From Prevotella sp. (GTDB lineage Bacteria > Bacteroidota > Bacteroidia > Bacteroidales > Bacteroidaceae), in assembly GCA_017478085.1 (NCBI GenBank), contig JAFVEE010000115.1, positions 1 through 36,926 on the forward strand: a stretch of 36,926 bases of DNA, given 5' to 3'. Position numbers and translations under genes: made by a program. Of this stretch, positions 24,674 to 33,124 are shown piece after piece; positions within the stretch are counted from its first letter, which is position 1, and every line of letters begins with the position of its first letter. The notes beneath the pieces are model-generated. The model made no database searches. It was given only the letters and a program-made list of their open reading frames with translations, and had not been told where the DNA came from.

Positions 24674-26785
24674 ATGAAGAAAATGCGAACAGTAACCGCT
24701 GCCCTTGCCTTGCTGGCAGCAGCCTCTGTAGGAACGGTGCAGGCCCAGACGGCCTCATGGACTGCCGATAATGGCAACGGCACGTTTACCAACCCCCTGT
24801 TCTACGACGAGTTCAGCGATCCCGACATTCTGCGGGTGGGCGACGACTACTATCTGGCCGGTACTACGATGCACACCGTGCCGGGACTGGTCATCCTGCA
24901 CTCGAAGGATCTGGTGAACTGGGAGAATATTTCCTATTGCTTCGACCGCTTCGATTTCGACGACCCAGCCTTCTCGCTCAGCGGGCCCAGTGGCAAGAAC
25001 CGTGGCGAGGTCTATGGAGAAGGCATCTGGGCCCCCGCCATTCGCTATGCCAATGGCCAGTTCTATGTGTTCTCGAATGTGAACGGCAAGGGGCTGCAGT
25101 GCTACACCAGCAAGGATATTCGCGGCCCCTGGCAGCACCATAACATGCAGGGACGCATCTACGACCTCAGCGTGCTCTTCGACGACGATGGTAAGATCTA
25201 TGCCATTCATGGCTATGGCGAAGTGCACTGCACCGAGCTGAAGCCCGATATGTCGGGCCCCATCGACGAGACCGACCGCATCATCATTCCCAATGGAAGT
25301 GCCGTGGGCGAGGGGCATCATATGTACAAGATCAATGGCATGTACTACCTCATTTCTACCGACTACCGGCCCAACGGGCGTACCCTCTGTTCGCGCTCTA
25401 AAAGCATCTGGGGGCCCTACGAGACCTGCGTGATTACTGCCGATGAGACCTTCGGCTATCACCCGGCTCCCCTTACCCAGTGGAGGGGACGCATCGTGCC
25501 CGACGGCTCAAGGTTCAATATTCCTCAGCCTGACGTGAATGCCACTGCCTGTACGAACATTCACCAGGGTGGCATCGTGGAAGACCAGAGCGGGCAGTGG
25601 TGGGCTTTGCTGATGATGGACTTCCACTCCATAGGGCGCACCGTGACGCTGGCTCCTATTACCTGGAAAGATGGTTGGCCTTTCCTGGGACTGGAAGGCA
25701 ATCTGGGCCGGGCTCCCCGCACTTGGTTCAAGCCTCGCATTGCCGCGGCCGATACTACGATTCCGCATGCTCCTTACAACCGCAACGAGAACTTCGACCA
25801 GAAAGTGTTGGGCCGGGTGTGGCAGTGGAACCACAATCCTAACGACAAGATGTGGAGCCTGAAGAACGGCAGACTGCGCCTGCAGACCATGCCCGCCGAC
25901 CAGCTTATGTGGGCACGTAACTCGCTGACCCAGCGCGTCATAGGCCCGTCTTCCATCACAACCGTTGAACTCTACACAAAGGGATTGAAGGACGGTGATG
26001 TGTGTGGTCTGGGCAACATCAACATACCCTGTTCCTGGATAGGCATCGTGAAGCAGGGCAAGGAGCTCACCCTGCGCTGGTTCTGGCAGGGCGACAACGA
26101 CACCATCGACACGCCCGTTACGTTGCCCCAGCAGAAGATATGGCTGCGCATGTGTGGCGACTACGATAACGACAAGGCCGAGTATGCCTATTCTGTCGAC
26201 GGCGAGCACTTCCAGACCATTGGCCGCGAGATGCGCCTCAGCTATCAGCTCTGCACCTTCCAGGGCTCGCGCCATGCGCTCTTCGCCTTCAACAAGAATG
26301 GCCAGAATGGCGGCTATGCCGAGTTCGACAATTTCACGGTGCTGGAGCCCGGTGCCGACCGTTCGAAGAACATTCCCTATGGCAAGACCTTCCGCATCAT
26401 CAACCTGGCCACCAACCGGCCCATGCACGCTATGCCCCACGGCCTGATGTATGATATTGACGAAAAGAACAATTCGAAGGAGACCCACTTCCGCCTCATC
26501 GACAAGGGCCAGGGGCAGGTGGCCCTGCAGTGCGAGGATGGTCGCTATGTGTGGGTATCGGGGCAAGGACTGCCGGGCGATGTCCGCCTGACTACCGATG
26601 CCAGTAAGGCCGAGGTGTTCCTTTGGCAGGACTACCTTGACCGCGAGTTTATGCTTATGTCCATGCGCACGCATCTTTATATAGGAAAGAGCCCCACCAC
26701 GGGCAGTCCCTATTCAATGGACTTCAAGGGCAGCGACCCGGCACGCCGTAATGGCGCCGTGATGCGCTGGGAAGAGGTAAAATAG
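24674..26785 (+). CDS. Secreted GH43-family glycoside hydrolase
   Basis: This 703-residue protein has a Sec signal peptide ending near VQAQ. The five-bladed propeller catalytic domain carries the GH43 residues: the base Asp49 in FSDPDILRV, the pKa-modulating Asp164 in IYDLSVLF and the acid Glu213 in VGEGHHMY, plus GIWAPAIRY. GH43 enzymes release xylose or arabinose from plant polysaccharides. A beta-sandwich follows (about 350-560), then a C-terminal domain (about 570-703, RIINLATNRPMHAM...) that looks like a beta-trefoil or fascin-type carbohydrate-binding fold. The ATG at 24674 fits both the promoter and the signal peptide. No SusCD pair adjoins it, so it is an orphan enzyme. The exact subfamily and linkage are not assignable here. 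Confidence 0.88.
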   Translation: MKKMRTVTAALALLAAASVGTVQAQTASWTADNGNGTFTNPLFYDEFSDPDILRVGDDYYLAGTTMHTVPGLVILHSKDLVNWENISYCFDRFDFDDPAFSLSGPSGKNRGEVYGEGIWAPAIRYANGQFYVFSNVNGKGLQCYTSKDIRGPWQHHNMQGRIYDLSVLFDDDGKIYAIHGYGEVHCTELKPDMSGPIDETDRIIIPNGSAVGEGHHMYKINGMYYLISTDYRPNGRTLCSRSKSIWGPYETCVITADETFGYHPAPLTQWRGRIVPDGSRFNIPQPDVNATACTNIHQGGIVEDQSGQWWALLMMDFHSIGRTVTLAPITWKDGWPFLGLEGNLGRAPRTWFKPRIAAADTTIPHAPYNRNENFDQKVLGRVWQWNHNPNDKMWSLKNGRLRLQTMPADQLMWARNSLTQRVIGPSSITTVELYTKGLKDGDVCGLGNINIPCSWIGIVKQGKELTLRWFWQGDNDTIDTPVTLPQQKIWLRMCGDYDNDKAEYAYSVDGEHFQTIGREMRLSYQLCTFQGSRHALFAFNKNGQNGGYAEFDNFTVLEPGADRSKNIPYGKTFRIINLATNRPMHAMPHGLMYDIDEKNNSKETHFRLIDKGQGQVALQCEDGRYVWVSGQGLPGDVRLTTDASKAEVFLWQDYLDREFMLMSMRTHLYIGKSPTTGSPYSMDFKGSDPARRNGAVMRWEEVK

Positions 26786-26802
26786 GGCAAAACCAGCATA
26801 AT

Positions 26803-26851
26803 ACCAAACTTTTTTCGCATTAAAATGATAAAATGCGTAAAAAAGTTTGGT
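26803..26851. repeat. Inverted repeat overlapping the next promoter
   Basis: ACCAAACTTTTTTCGCAT (26803-26820) and ATGCGTAAAAAAGTTTGGT (26833-26851) are inverted copies with a single bulge and a 12-nt loop. They follow the GH43 stop by 17 nt, so they may act as a terminator. The right arm contains the -33 TTTG (26846-26849) of the following promoter, so it could also be an operator. Confidence 0.7.
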
Positions 26852-26877
26852 GTTTTGGAATAATATTCCTATATTTG
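26846..26877 (+). promoter_or_regulatory. Promoter of the envelope cluster
   Basis: TTTG (26846-26849) is followed after 20 nt by TATATTTG (26870-26877), an exact consensus. It lies 22 nt upstream of the small secreted protein gene and probably serves the following genes as well. Confidence 0.78.
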
Positions 26878-26899
26878 CACCAAATATTTAAAAACAAGA

Positions 26900-27229
26900 A
26901 TGCTTATGCAGAAAAAAATACTTATATTCTCGACCGTAGCACTGATGATGCTGAGCGCCAACTCCATGGCTGCACCTATGATGATGGAAATGGAGATGGG
27001 CATAGCCGAGCAGGTGGAGACGGAGAGAGGCATTTCCATCAATGTAGACGGGAACAGCGTCAGGGTGTCGGGCGCTCAGGGCATGACGCTCGAAGTGGTG
27101 TCGCTCACGGGTCGCCATGTGGCCAGCTATAAGATTGAAAGTCCCGCACAGCTCGTAGAACTTAACATACCCAAGGGTTGCTATATACTGAAGGTAGGAA
27201 AAATTGTCAGGAAAATAACTATTCGCTGA
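26900..27229 (+). CDS. Small exported protein made of a type IX sorting-tail-like domain
   Basis: This 109-residue protein has a signal peptide (KKILIFSTVALMMLSANSMA), a Met/Glu-rich linker and one beta-domain. The domain pattern, VRVSGAQGMTLEVVSLTGR then LNIPKGCYILKVGKIV, resembles the C-terminal sorting domains (Por_Secre_tail) of type IX-secreted Bacteroidota proteins, where the GxY(I/V)xKV strand is typical. Normally this domain ends a large cargo; here it stands nearly alone. The start could be ATG 26900 or 26906. The 3' end overlaps the likely start of the transpeptidase gene by 52 nt. Confidence 0.68.
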   Translation: MLMQKKILIFSTVALMMLSANSMAAPMMMEMEMGIAEQVETERGISINVDGNSVRVSGAQGMTLEVVSLTGRHVASYKIESPAQLVELNIPKGCYILKVGKIVRKITIR

Positions 27230-28785
27230 TAGTTGTTCTCTTCGCGGCTATAGTCGGTACACTGTGTATGTTCTCCTGTGATATGGAGAATGGTAGGCAG
27301 AAGTCCAGACTAACCATCGATTCGTTTGCAGATTTGCAAACACCTGAATATGCTCTAATCGCTCAGAATGTAAATGAGTGCTTGGGGCATATTCTTTCTT
27401 CTGATCGCGACTCAACGACGGCCGACCATCTTTTGCGTAGCTACTACAAGGGTGGGGGAGCCTTTGTGTGGGTCGACAGGATGGGGCTGAGCGAACGTGC
27501 CGACACGCTGCTGGCCTATCTGCAAGACCATGCCACGCAGCAGGGATTTTCTGCCGAGGCCTTTCGTCTGCGCCAGATTGGCCAGCTGATGCAGGACATG
27601 CGCCAGGAGAGCAGTGGCGATGGCAAGACCAGTCGCAGCCAGCAGGCGGCCCAGGTAGAGTACTTGCTTTCGAAGGCTTTCCTGCGTTATGCCCACGGTC
27701 AGCGCTATGGCTTTGCCGATCCCTATCGACTCTTCAACAAGCTGGACATTCGCGAGCAGGACACCGCTCGCAAGATTACGGTGTACAGCCGGCTGTTCGA
27801 TGTCGATGTGGAGCAGCCGCCTCGTCATTATGTGGCCGAAGCCTTGCGCCATGTGCAGGCCGACAGCGTGGGCGAGTACTTGCGCTCTGTGGAACCACGC
27901 GATAGCATCTACAGGCGCTTCGTGGCCGAACTGGCAACCACTCACGATGCCAATCGCCGCCAGCTGTTGCTCACGAATATGGAGCGTCGCCGATGGCGCA
28001 CACGCCACCCCGACCATCAGCGTGGCAAGTATGTCCTGGTGAATGTGGCCGCCCAGCATCTGTGGGCCGTTGCCCCCGACAGCATCTTCAATATGCGGGT
28101 GGTGTGCGGGGCTCGCAGAACCAAGACACCCCTGCTCACCAGTGCCATCAACCTGATACAGGTGAACCCAGAATGGATCATCCCCATGAGCATTATCCGC
28201 AACGAGGTGGCACGCCATGCTGGCGATTCGGCCTATTTCGCCCGTCACAACTATTATATAACAGACCGCAGCAGCGGCCAGCGGCTTTCGCCTGCGAGTG
28301 TTTCGGCAGGTGCGTTGGCCAGTGGCAAGTATAGGGTGTCGCAGCAAGGTGGTCCGGGCAACTCGCTGGGGCGCATCGTGTTCCGCTTCCCCAATGAGTT
28401 CTCCGTTTATTTGCACGACACGTCCAACCCTGGAGCCTTCAATTATGCCAGCCGTTCGCTTTCGCATGGATGTGTGCGTGTGCACCGGCCTTTCGACCTG
28501 GCCCGTTTCATGCTGACCGATCCCGACGAGTGGATGCTCGACCGGCTGCGCATCTCAATGGGCCTGCGTCCAGAGGGCGAGCAAGGTCTCAAGTATATGG
28601 AGCAGCATGCCGACGAGCCTGCTCCTCACCGTCTCGTCAATTCCATCTCAGTGAAGCCTAACGTGCCCGTATTCATTACCTATTATACCATTTACCCCGA
28701 CCCCGAGACTGGCAAACTGGTGGCGTGGCCCGACCCCTATGGCTACGATGCCGTGGTGCAGAAAGCCATTAAACCATTCATCTGA
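27178..28785 (+). CDS. L,D-transpeptidase (YkuD domain, YcbB/LdtD-like)
   Basis: This protein of up to 535 residues has an N-terminal hydrophobic segment (LIVVLFAAIVGTLCMFSC) acting as a signal anchor or lipoprotein signal, a helical domain and a C-terminal YkuD domain. The catalytic motif SHGCVRVH is at 429-436 (Cys432). Preceding segments (NPEWIIPMSI, LGRIVFRFPN, YLHDTSNPGAF) are as in YcbB/LdtD. These periplasmic enzymes make 3-3 cross-links in peptidoglycan. The start is uncertain: the only start-type codon that keeps the hydrophobic segment is TTG 27178, which overlaps the upstream gene by 52 nt; ATG 27268 would remove it. It is followed after 22 nt by the sigma factor gene. Confidence 0.88.
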   Translation: MLYTEGRKNCQENNYSLIVVLFAAIVGTLCMFSCDMENGRQKSRLTIDSFADLQTPEYALIAQNVNECLGHILSSDRDSTTADHLLRSYYKGGGAFVWVDRMGLSERADTLLAYLQDHATQQGFSAEAFRLRQIGQLMQDMRQESSGDGKTSRSQQAAQVEYLLSKAFLRYAHGQRYGFADPYRLFNKLDIREQDTARKITVYSRLFDVDVEQPPRHYVAEALRHVQADSVGEYLRSVEPRDSIYRRFVAELATTHDANRRQLLLTNMERRRWRTRHPDHQRGKYVLVNVAAQHLWAVAPDSIFNMRVVCGARRTKTPLLTSAINLIQVNPEWIIPMSIIRNEVARHAGDSAYFARHNYYITDRSSGQRLSPASVSAGALASGKYRVSQQGGPGNSLGRIVFRFPNEFSVYLHDTSNPGAFNYASRSLSHGCVRVHRPFDLARFMLTDPDEWMLDRLRISMGLRPEGEQGLKYMEQHADEPAPHRLVNSISVKPNVPVFITYYTIYPDPETGKLVAWPDPYGYDAVVQKAIKPFI

Positions 28786-28807
28786 TTGTTCGTCTTCAAT
28801 ATTGAGT

Positions 28808-29362
28808 ATGGCTTCACCAATCGATCATCAGGAACTCATCAAAATGCTCTCCGACGAGAAGACGCGCCGGAAGGGCTTCGAGTTGTTGGTGCGCGAATAC
28901 AGTGAGCAGCTCTACTGGCAGATACGCCGCATAGTGCTGGTGCACGAAGATGCCGACGATGTGTTGCAGAACTCGTTGATCAAGGCCTGGAATGGGCTTG
29001 ACAACTTCCATGGCGACTCGAAGATCATCACCTGGCTGTCGCGCATTGCCATCAACGAGAGTCTCGACTTCATGCGTCGTCAGAAGAATGCCCCTATGCT
29101 CAGTACCGACGATGTCGATACGGGCATTGCCAACCAGCTGATGGCCGACGATTACTTCGATGGCGACCAGACCGAGGCCCAGTTGCAGGAGGCCATTGCG
29201 AAGCTGCCCGATGTTCAGCGCACTGTGTTCACTCTGCGCTATTACGACGAGATGAAGTATAGCGACATTAGCCGCATCACTGGCACGTCGGAAGGAGCGC
29301 TGAAGGCTTCTTACCACATCGCCGTGAAAAAGATAAGCGAATTTTTCCGACAACATGATTAA
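28808..29362 (+). CDS. ECF-type RNA polymerase sigma factor
   Basis: This 184-residue protein has region 2 (FELLVREYSEQLYWQIRRIV, EDADDVLQNSLIKAW, ITWLSRIAINESLDFMRR) and region 4 (LPDVQRTVFTLRYYDEMKYSDISRITGTSEGALKASYHIAVKKI), with no region 1 or 3, as in ECF sigma factors. It directs transcription of a specific regulon. I chose ATG 28808 (MASPIDHQEL), since the longer frame overlaps the transpeptidase gene and adds an unstructured Cys/Ser-rich stretch. A membrane protein of anti-sigma type follows after 51 nt, so it is probably held inactive until an envelope signal is sensed. Confidence 0.9.
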   Translation: MASPIDHQELIKMLSDEKTRRKGFELLVREYSEQLYWQIRRIVLVHEDADDVLQNSLIKAWNGLDNFHGDSKIITWLSRIAINESLDFMRRQKNAPMLSTDDVDTGIANQLMADDYFDGDQTEAQLQEAIAKLPDVQRTVFTLRYYDEMKYSDISRITGTSEGALKASYHIAVKKISEFFRQHD

Positions 29363-29413
29363 ACTTTCAAAAAACATACACGTCTAATCTACAAGAAAAG
29401 CAAAACAAAAAAG

Positions 29414-29776
29414 ATGAAGGAAGAAGAATATCTGAAAAACCGAATGGGCAGAGAGAACCCCTTCCGGGTGCCGGAGGGTTACTTCGACAGCCTCACCGCC
29501 AGGGTGATGAGCAGCCTTCCTGAAAGCGAGTCCAAGGTGGTGCCCATCAGGCGTTCGCTTACAAGCAGGCTGAGGCCTTTGCTCTATATGGCAGCCAGCT
29601 TGTTCATCGCCATTGCGGGCTTCACCATCTACAAGCTGGCGCCTGAACCCGATGGCAGGCAGGGGCAGGCTGTGGTGGCGCAGGAGTCGGCCAGTCAGCG
29701 TGACTATTTCGAGGAAGCCGCCGATTATGCGATGGTCGACAATATAGAGATTTACGCCTGCCTGACGACTGAGTAG
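29414..29776 (+). CDS. Short single-span membrane protein, probable anti-sigma factor
   Basis: This 120-residue protein has a cytoplasmic N-terminal part (KNRMGRENPFRVPEGYFDSL), one transmembrane helix (LLYMAASLFIAIAGFTIYKL) and a short acidic periplasmic tail. The NPFRVPEGYFD motif recurs in small proteins encoded right after ECF sigma factors in Bacteroidales. It does not show the zinc-binding HxxxCxxC motif of classical ZAS anti-sigma factors, so sigma binding is inferred from position and topology. Confidence 0.7.
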   Translation: MKEEEYLKNRMGRENPFRVPEGYFDSLTARVMSSLPESESKVVPIRRSLTSRLRPLLYMAASLFIAIAGFTIYKLAPEPDGRQGQAVVAQESASQRDYFEEAADYAMVDNIEIYACLTTE

Positions 29777-29807
29777 CTCAAGAAGAGGAACAAAAAGGAT
29801 TTTTAGT

Positions 29808-30254
29808 ATGATGAAAAAAGGATTGTATTCGATAGTATTTCTTTGGGCCATAGCTCTTTCTGTATTTGCCCAGCACGACAAGTCGGGGCAGAAGTTCTCA
29901 CCCGAGCAGTTCGATGCTGAGCTGAAGCAGTTCATCATTCAGGAGGCTGCCCTCACCCAGCAAGAGTCGGCCAAGTTCTTCCCCGTTTACCAGGAGATGC
30001 AGGGAAAGTTGCGTGCTGTGTATGGTCGCCAGCGCCAGTTGGGGCAGGTAAAGCCCGCTGACGAGAAGGGCTGCACCAAGATCATACAGGAGCGCGATAA
30101 CTTGGATGTGGAACTGAAGCGCATTCAGCAGAGCTATCACAACAGGTTTCTCGATCTTCTTCCGGCTTCCAAGGTCTACGATGTGATCAAGGCCGAAGAA
30201 AGGTTCCACCGCCGTAAGTTCAAGCAGTGGAGCCATACCCCCAAGAAGCAGTAG
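29808..30254 (+). CDS. Spy/CpxP-like periplasmic protein
   Basis: This 148-residue protein has a signal peptide ending at VFAQ and is otherwise helical and charged. The segment EAALTQQESAKFFPVYQEMQ and the later LLPASKVYDVIKAEERFHRR correspond to the two LTxxQ-like repeats of Spy/CpxP family chaperones and stress sensors. It lies 31 nt after the anti-sigma candidate and probably shares its transcript. In the model it would buffer misfolded periplasmic proteins or feed information to the anti-sigma factor; this is inference. Confidence 0.75.
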   Translation: MMKKGLYSIVFLWAIALSVFAQHDKSGQKFSPEQFDAELKQFIIQEAALTQQESAKFFPVYQEMQGKLRAVYGRQRQLGQVKPADEKGCTKIIQERDNLDVELKRIQQSYHNRFLDLLPASKVYDVIKAEERFHRRKFKQWSHTPKKQ

Positions 30255-30264
30255 CCGTCCTCTT

Positions 30265-30294
30265 GGGGGGACAGAATCTCCCTCCCCGTTTTTT
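30265..30294 (+). terminator. Probable terminator between convergent genes
   Basis: A G-run (30265-30270) can pair imperfectly with TCCCTCCCC downstream, and six T residues follow (30289-30294). The T run overlaps the stop codon of the converging beta-barrel gene. Confidence 0.5.
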
Positions 30295-33112
30295 ACATTT
30301 TGGGTTTTTGCGTGATCTTGTATTGCATAGTGAGCATCACATAGCGTGGAATGCAGTTGTTCCAGGTTTCGGTGCGTCCCTGTGCATTCACGTTATATTG
30401 CGTGCTGCTCAGCTGGTGAAGCAGGTCGAAGACTTGCAGCTTGCAGGTGAGCTTTCCTTTCATGAGCGTGCGGGTCAGCTGTGCGTTCCACACCAGGTGG
30501 TTGTCGTTCATCAGTTCGCTGTAGTAGCCCCGGCGTGAGAACATGCGCAGGTCGGTGGCCACGCCCACCTTCATCCAGGGAATTGTGTAGTTGAAGGTTG
30601 CGCCATAGTCTAAGTCGAAGGCGCTGATGCGCTGGAAGTTCTGACGGTCGCCGGTAGAGCTCCGCCAGGTAATGTTGCCGCTCAGTGTGGCGGTTAGCTC
30701 GTCCTTTTGATATTGCAGTTGCAGGCGGTTGTGCAGCGTCCAGTTGTTTACCTTAGAAAGTACTTGCTCTGCTTGTTGTAGCATAGTTTCGACATACTGC
30801 ACATTGAAGTCCACGCTGCGGTCGTAGCCTACGTCGCCATCCTCTGTGAAGAGCAGATGGCGTTTCTTGTCCAAGGGGAAGGTATAGGTGGCCCCGAAGT
30901 CGGTACCCCAGTTGCCATCTACATTATCGTTCATAAAGCTGTAGGCGCCCGTCGTCGTGTCGTAGATAGTGCGTGTGCCCCACTTGTCTTGTTCTATGCG
31001 CAGGTTGGCCCACAGGCTCAGGGTGCGCTTCAGCGAATCGACGTTGTGGGTGAATCGTGTGCGCAGATTGTGCGTCTTTCGATTGCGCAGGTTGGGATTG
31101 TTCACCCGGTAGACCAGTGGGTTGGTAGTGTTGTCGACAGGCATCAGGCTGGCCAGTTCCGGTCTACCTACTCTGAAGTTGTATGACAGCATCTTGAAGC
31201 CCTCCTTCCATTGGTAGAAGTAGACGCTGGGTTGGAAGGCATTCGACGTGCGCCGTGCAATGGTGTCGAGCGTGCCGTCTTCATAGTGCAGCCGTTCTGC
31301 CGCGTGCTCGTAAGGCAGGTTAATGCCCAGTATGTAGTTGTCGTTCTGCTTGTCTATGGTGATGCCCCCTTGGTAGGTTCGCGTCAGCAATTGGTTGTCG
31401 TTGCTATTGTCCGTGTCAATCACGGCGAGCAGCGAGTCGCGTGTCGATGGCAGCCAGCCTAACTCGTTCGGACGCATAGGGCCCAGCCAGTCCAGCCGGT
31501 AGTTGCTGTTATGGTTGCTCTGCCATGCCTGGGTATAGGTGAAGCCCGTCCGTATGCTCCACCTGTCGGGAAGTGCAAAGTGGTAGGTGGTCCGTGCCTG
31601 CCACTCATAGCTGTTCGAGTGCGTATCAGCATAGCGGTCGCGCAGGTCGTTTGTGCCGCTTGTGGCATAGTAGGTGTTCTGTCTGCTGAAGCCGTCACTG
31701 GGATCAGTGCGACTGAAGGAACCGTCGACTGCGGCATCGATCATATCGCCCCATGGCAGTTTCTGGTAGTACGATAAGCTTGCATTGCCCGATAGCGAGC
31801 GATACTTGTTCAGTCCTTCGTTCTGAGTGCGGTTGGTTATAAAGTCGCGGTAGGTCGAGTCCTGGCTGGCCGTTGTGCGCTTGCCATCGGCATAGTCGAA
31901 CCCTACTTGCGAGTAGAGGGTGAAGGGCTTGTGTAGCGTGAAGTCATTGCTCACGTGGAAGCGAAAGTCCTTCTGCCTGCTTTCCGACCAGGCCCCACGG
32001 AAGATGCTGCCACCGGTGGCAAAGGTCTCCGACGTGGTGCGCGACGCATTGCTGGCATCGTTCCACTCCACACTCACGCTTCCCTCTTCCTCAAAGCGCT
32101 TGTCGGCATCCTCGGTCTGGAAGTCCATTCCAGCCTGCTTCGTGGTGCGCAGTCCTTGTGGCATGTTGCTGGGCCTCCACTCGCCCTCACCGCCAGGCTT
32201 GCGGTTCTCGTTCACGTTGTTCAGGTTGCCATACACGGTGTAGCGCGAGTGGTCGGTGTAGTACAGGCCAAACAGGCGGGCCATATAGCGGTCCTCAGTG
32301 CCGATGCCCGCTTCCACGTTGCCCATATAGCCACGGTTGTACTCGCGCTTCAGGTTCACGTCCATCACGTAGTCTTTCTTCTCAATGTCGCGTCTTGCCA
32401 GTTCGCTCTGCTTCGTGCTTTTGTGAAACACCTTGATGTTTTGCACGGTGTAGTAGGGCAGGTTGTCGAGCATCACCTGGTTCTTGCCTTTGAAGAAGTC
32501 CTTGCCATTCAGCGTCAAGTAGTCCACCTTCTGGCCATTGATGTAGATGTCGCCGTTCTGCTTCAGCTCGGCTCCCGGCATCTGTCTGATCAGTCCGTCG
32601 AGCATCGAGCCTTCGGGCATGTTGAAGGCCGAGGCGTTATAGACGATGGTGTCGCCCCGGTAGGCAATCTTCACTTTCGTTCCCTTGACCACTACGCCGC
32701 CCAGTGAGTCTTCACGCCAGATGTCGTCGTCCTGCATCTTTTTCTTCATCAGCAGGCGGGGCAGTTCGAAAGAGCGGTTGCGTGCCAGGTACTTCAGTTC
32801 GTAGTCCAGGTAGGTGTCTTCGTAGTTCGCGCACGTACCTTTTATAATTATCTTCTGGGGCTTGGCAGGCACGCTGAACTGATAGTATGAGCTGGTGCCC
32901 CAGGTCCAGCAGGTCATCGTGTCAATCACGGTCGAGTCCTGCTTCATCAGGGTGACGTGTGCTTTCAGTTTGGCTTTCGTAAATGAGTCGTACACCTCGC
33001 CGTAAAGCCGCACCGTTCGTTCCTTCTTCGGCTTCACCTGGGTGGTGTCTTGCTGGGCAAAAACATTCATGGCCATCAGCAAGCCAATGGCCATGAAAAA
33101 CATTTGTTTCAT
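30293..33112 (-). CDS. Outer-membrane beta-barrel protein, TonB-receptor-like
   Basis: This 939-residue protein has a signal peptide ending at VFAQ. It starts with a carboxypeptidase-regulatory-like beta domain (VRLYGEVYDSFTKAKLKAHVTL, about 33-100), then a plug-like part (MLDGLIRQMPGAELKQNGDIYINGQKVDYLTLNGKDFF condensed; about 165-210). A long barrel rich in aromatic strands follows to the C-terminus. This is the outer-membrane beta-barrel/TonB-dependent-receptor-like group of Bacteroidota. No SusD partner is present, so glycan uptake is not implied. The substrate or function is unknown. It lies 12 nt after the sugar kinase gene on the same strand, so the two are probably co-transcribed. Confidence 0.8.
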   Translation of the reverse strand: MKQMFFMAIGLLMAMNVFAQQDTTQVKPKKERTVRLYGEVYDSFTKAKLKAHVTLMKQDSTVIDTMTCWTWGTSSYYQFSVPAKPQKIIIKGTCANYEDTYLDYELKYLARNRSFELPRLLMKKKMQDDDIWREDSLGGVVVKGTKVKIAYRGDTIVYNASAFNMPEGSMLDGLIRQMPGAELKQNGDIYINGQKVDYLTLNGKDFFKGKNQVMLDNLPYYTVQNIKVFHKSTKQSELARRDIEKKDYVMDVNLKREYNRGYMGNVEAGIGTEDRYMARLFGLYYTDHSRYTVYGNLNNVNENRKPGGEGEWRPSNMPQGLRTTKQAGMDFQTEDADKRFEEEGSVSVEWNDASNASRTTSETFATGGSIFRGAWSESRQKDFRFHVSNDFTLHKPFTLYSQVGFDYADGKRTTASQDSTYRDFITNRTQNEGLNKYRSLSGNASLSYYQKLPWGDMIDAAVDGSFSRTDPSDGFSRQNTYYATSGTNDLRDRYADTHSNSYEWQARTTYHFALPDRWSIRTGFTYTQAWQSNHNSNYRLDWLGPMRPNELGWLPSTRDSLLAVIDTDNSNDNQLLTRTYQGGITIDKQNDNYILGINLPYEHAAERLHYEDGTLDTIARRTSNAFQPSVYFYQWKEGFKMLSYNFRVGRPELASLMPVDNTTNPLVYRVNNPNLRNRKTHNLRTRFTHNVDSLKRTLSLWANLRIEQDKWGTRTIYDTTTGAYSFMNDNVDGNWGTDFGATYTFPLDKKRHLLFTEDGDVGYDRSVDFNVQYVETMLQQAEQVLSKVNNWTLHNRLQLQYQKDELTATLSGNITWRSSTGDRQNFQRISAFDLDYGATFNYTIPWMKVGVATDLRMFSRRGYYSELMNDNHLVWNAQLTRTLMKGKLTCKLQVFDLLHQLSSTQYNVNAQGRTETWNNCIPRYVMLTMQYKITQKPKM

Positions 33113-33124
33113 CCTGTCTTAATG

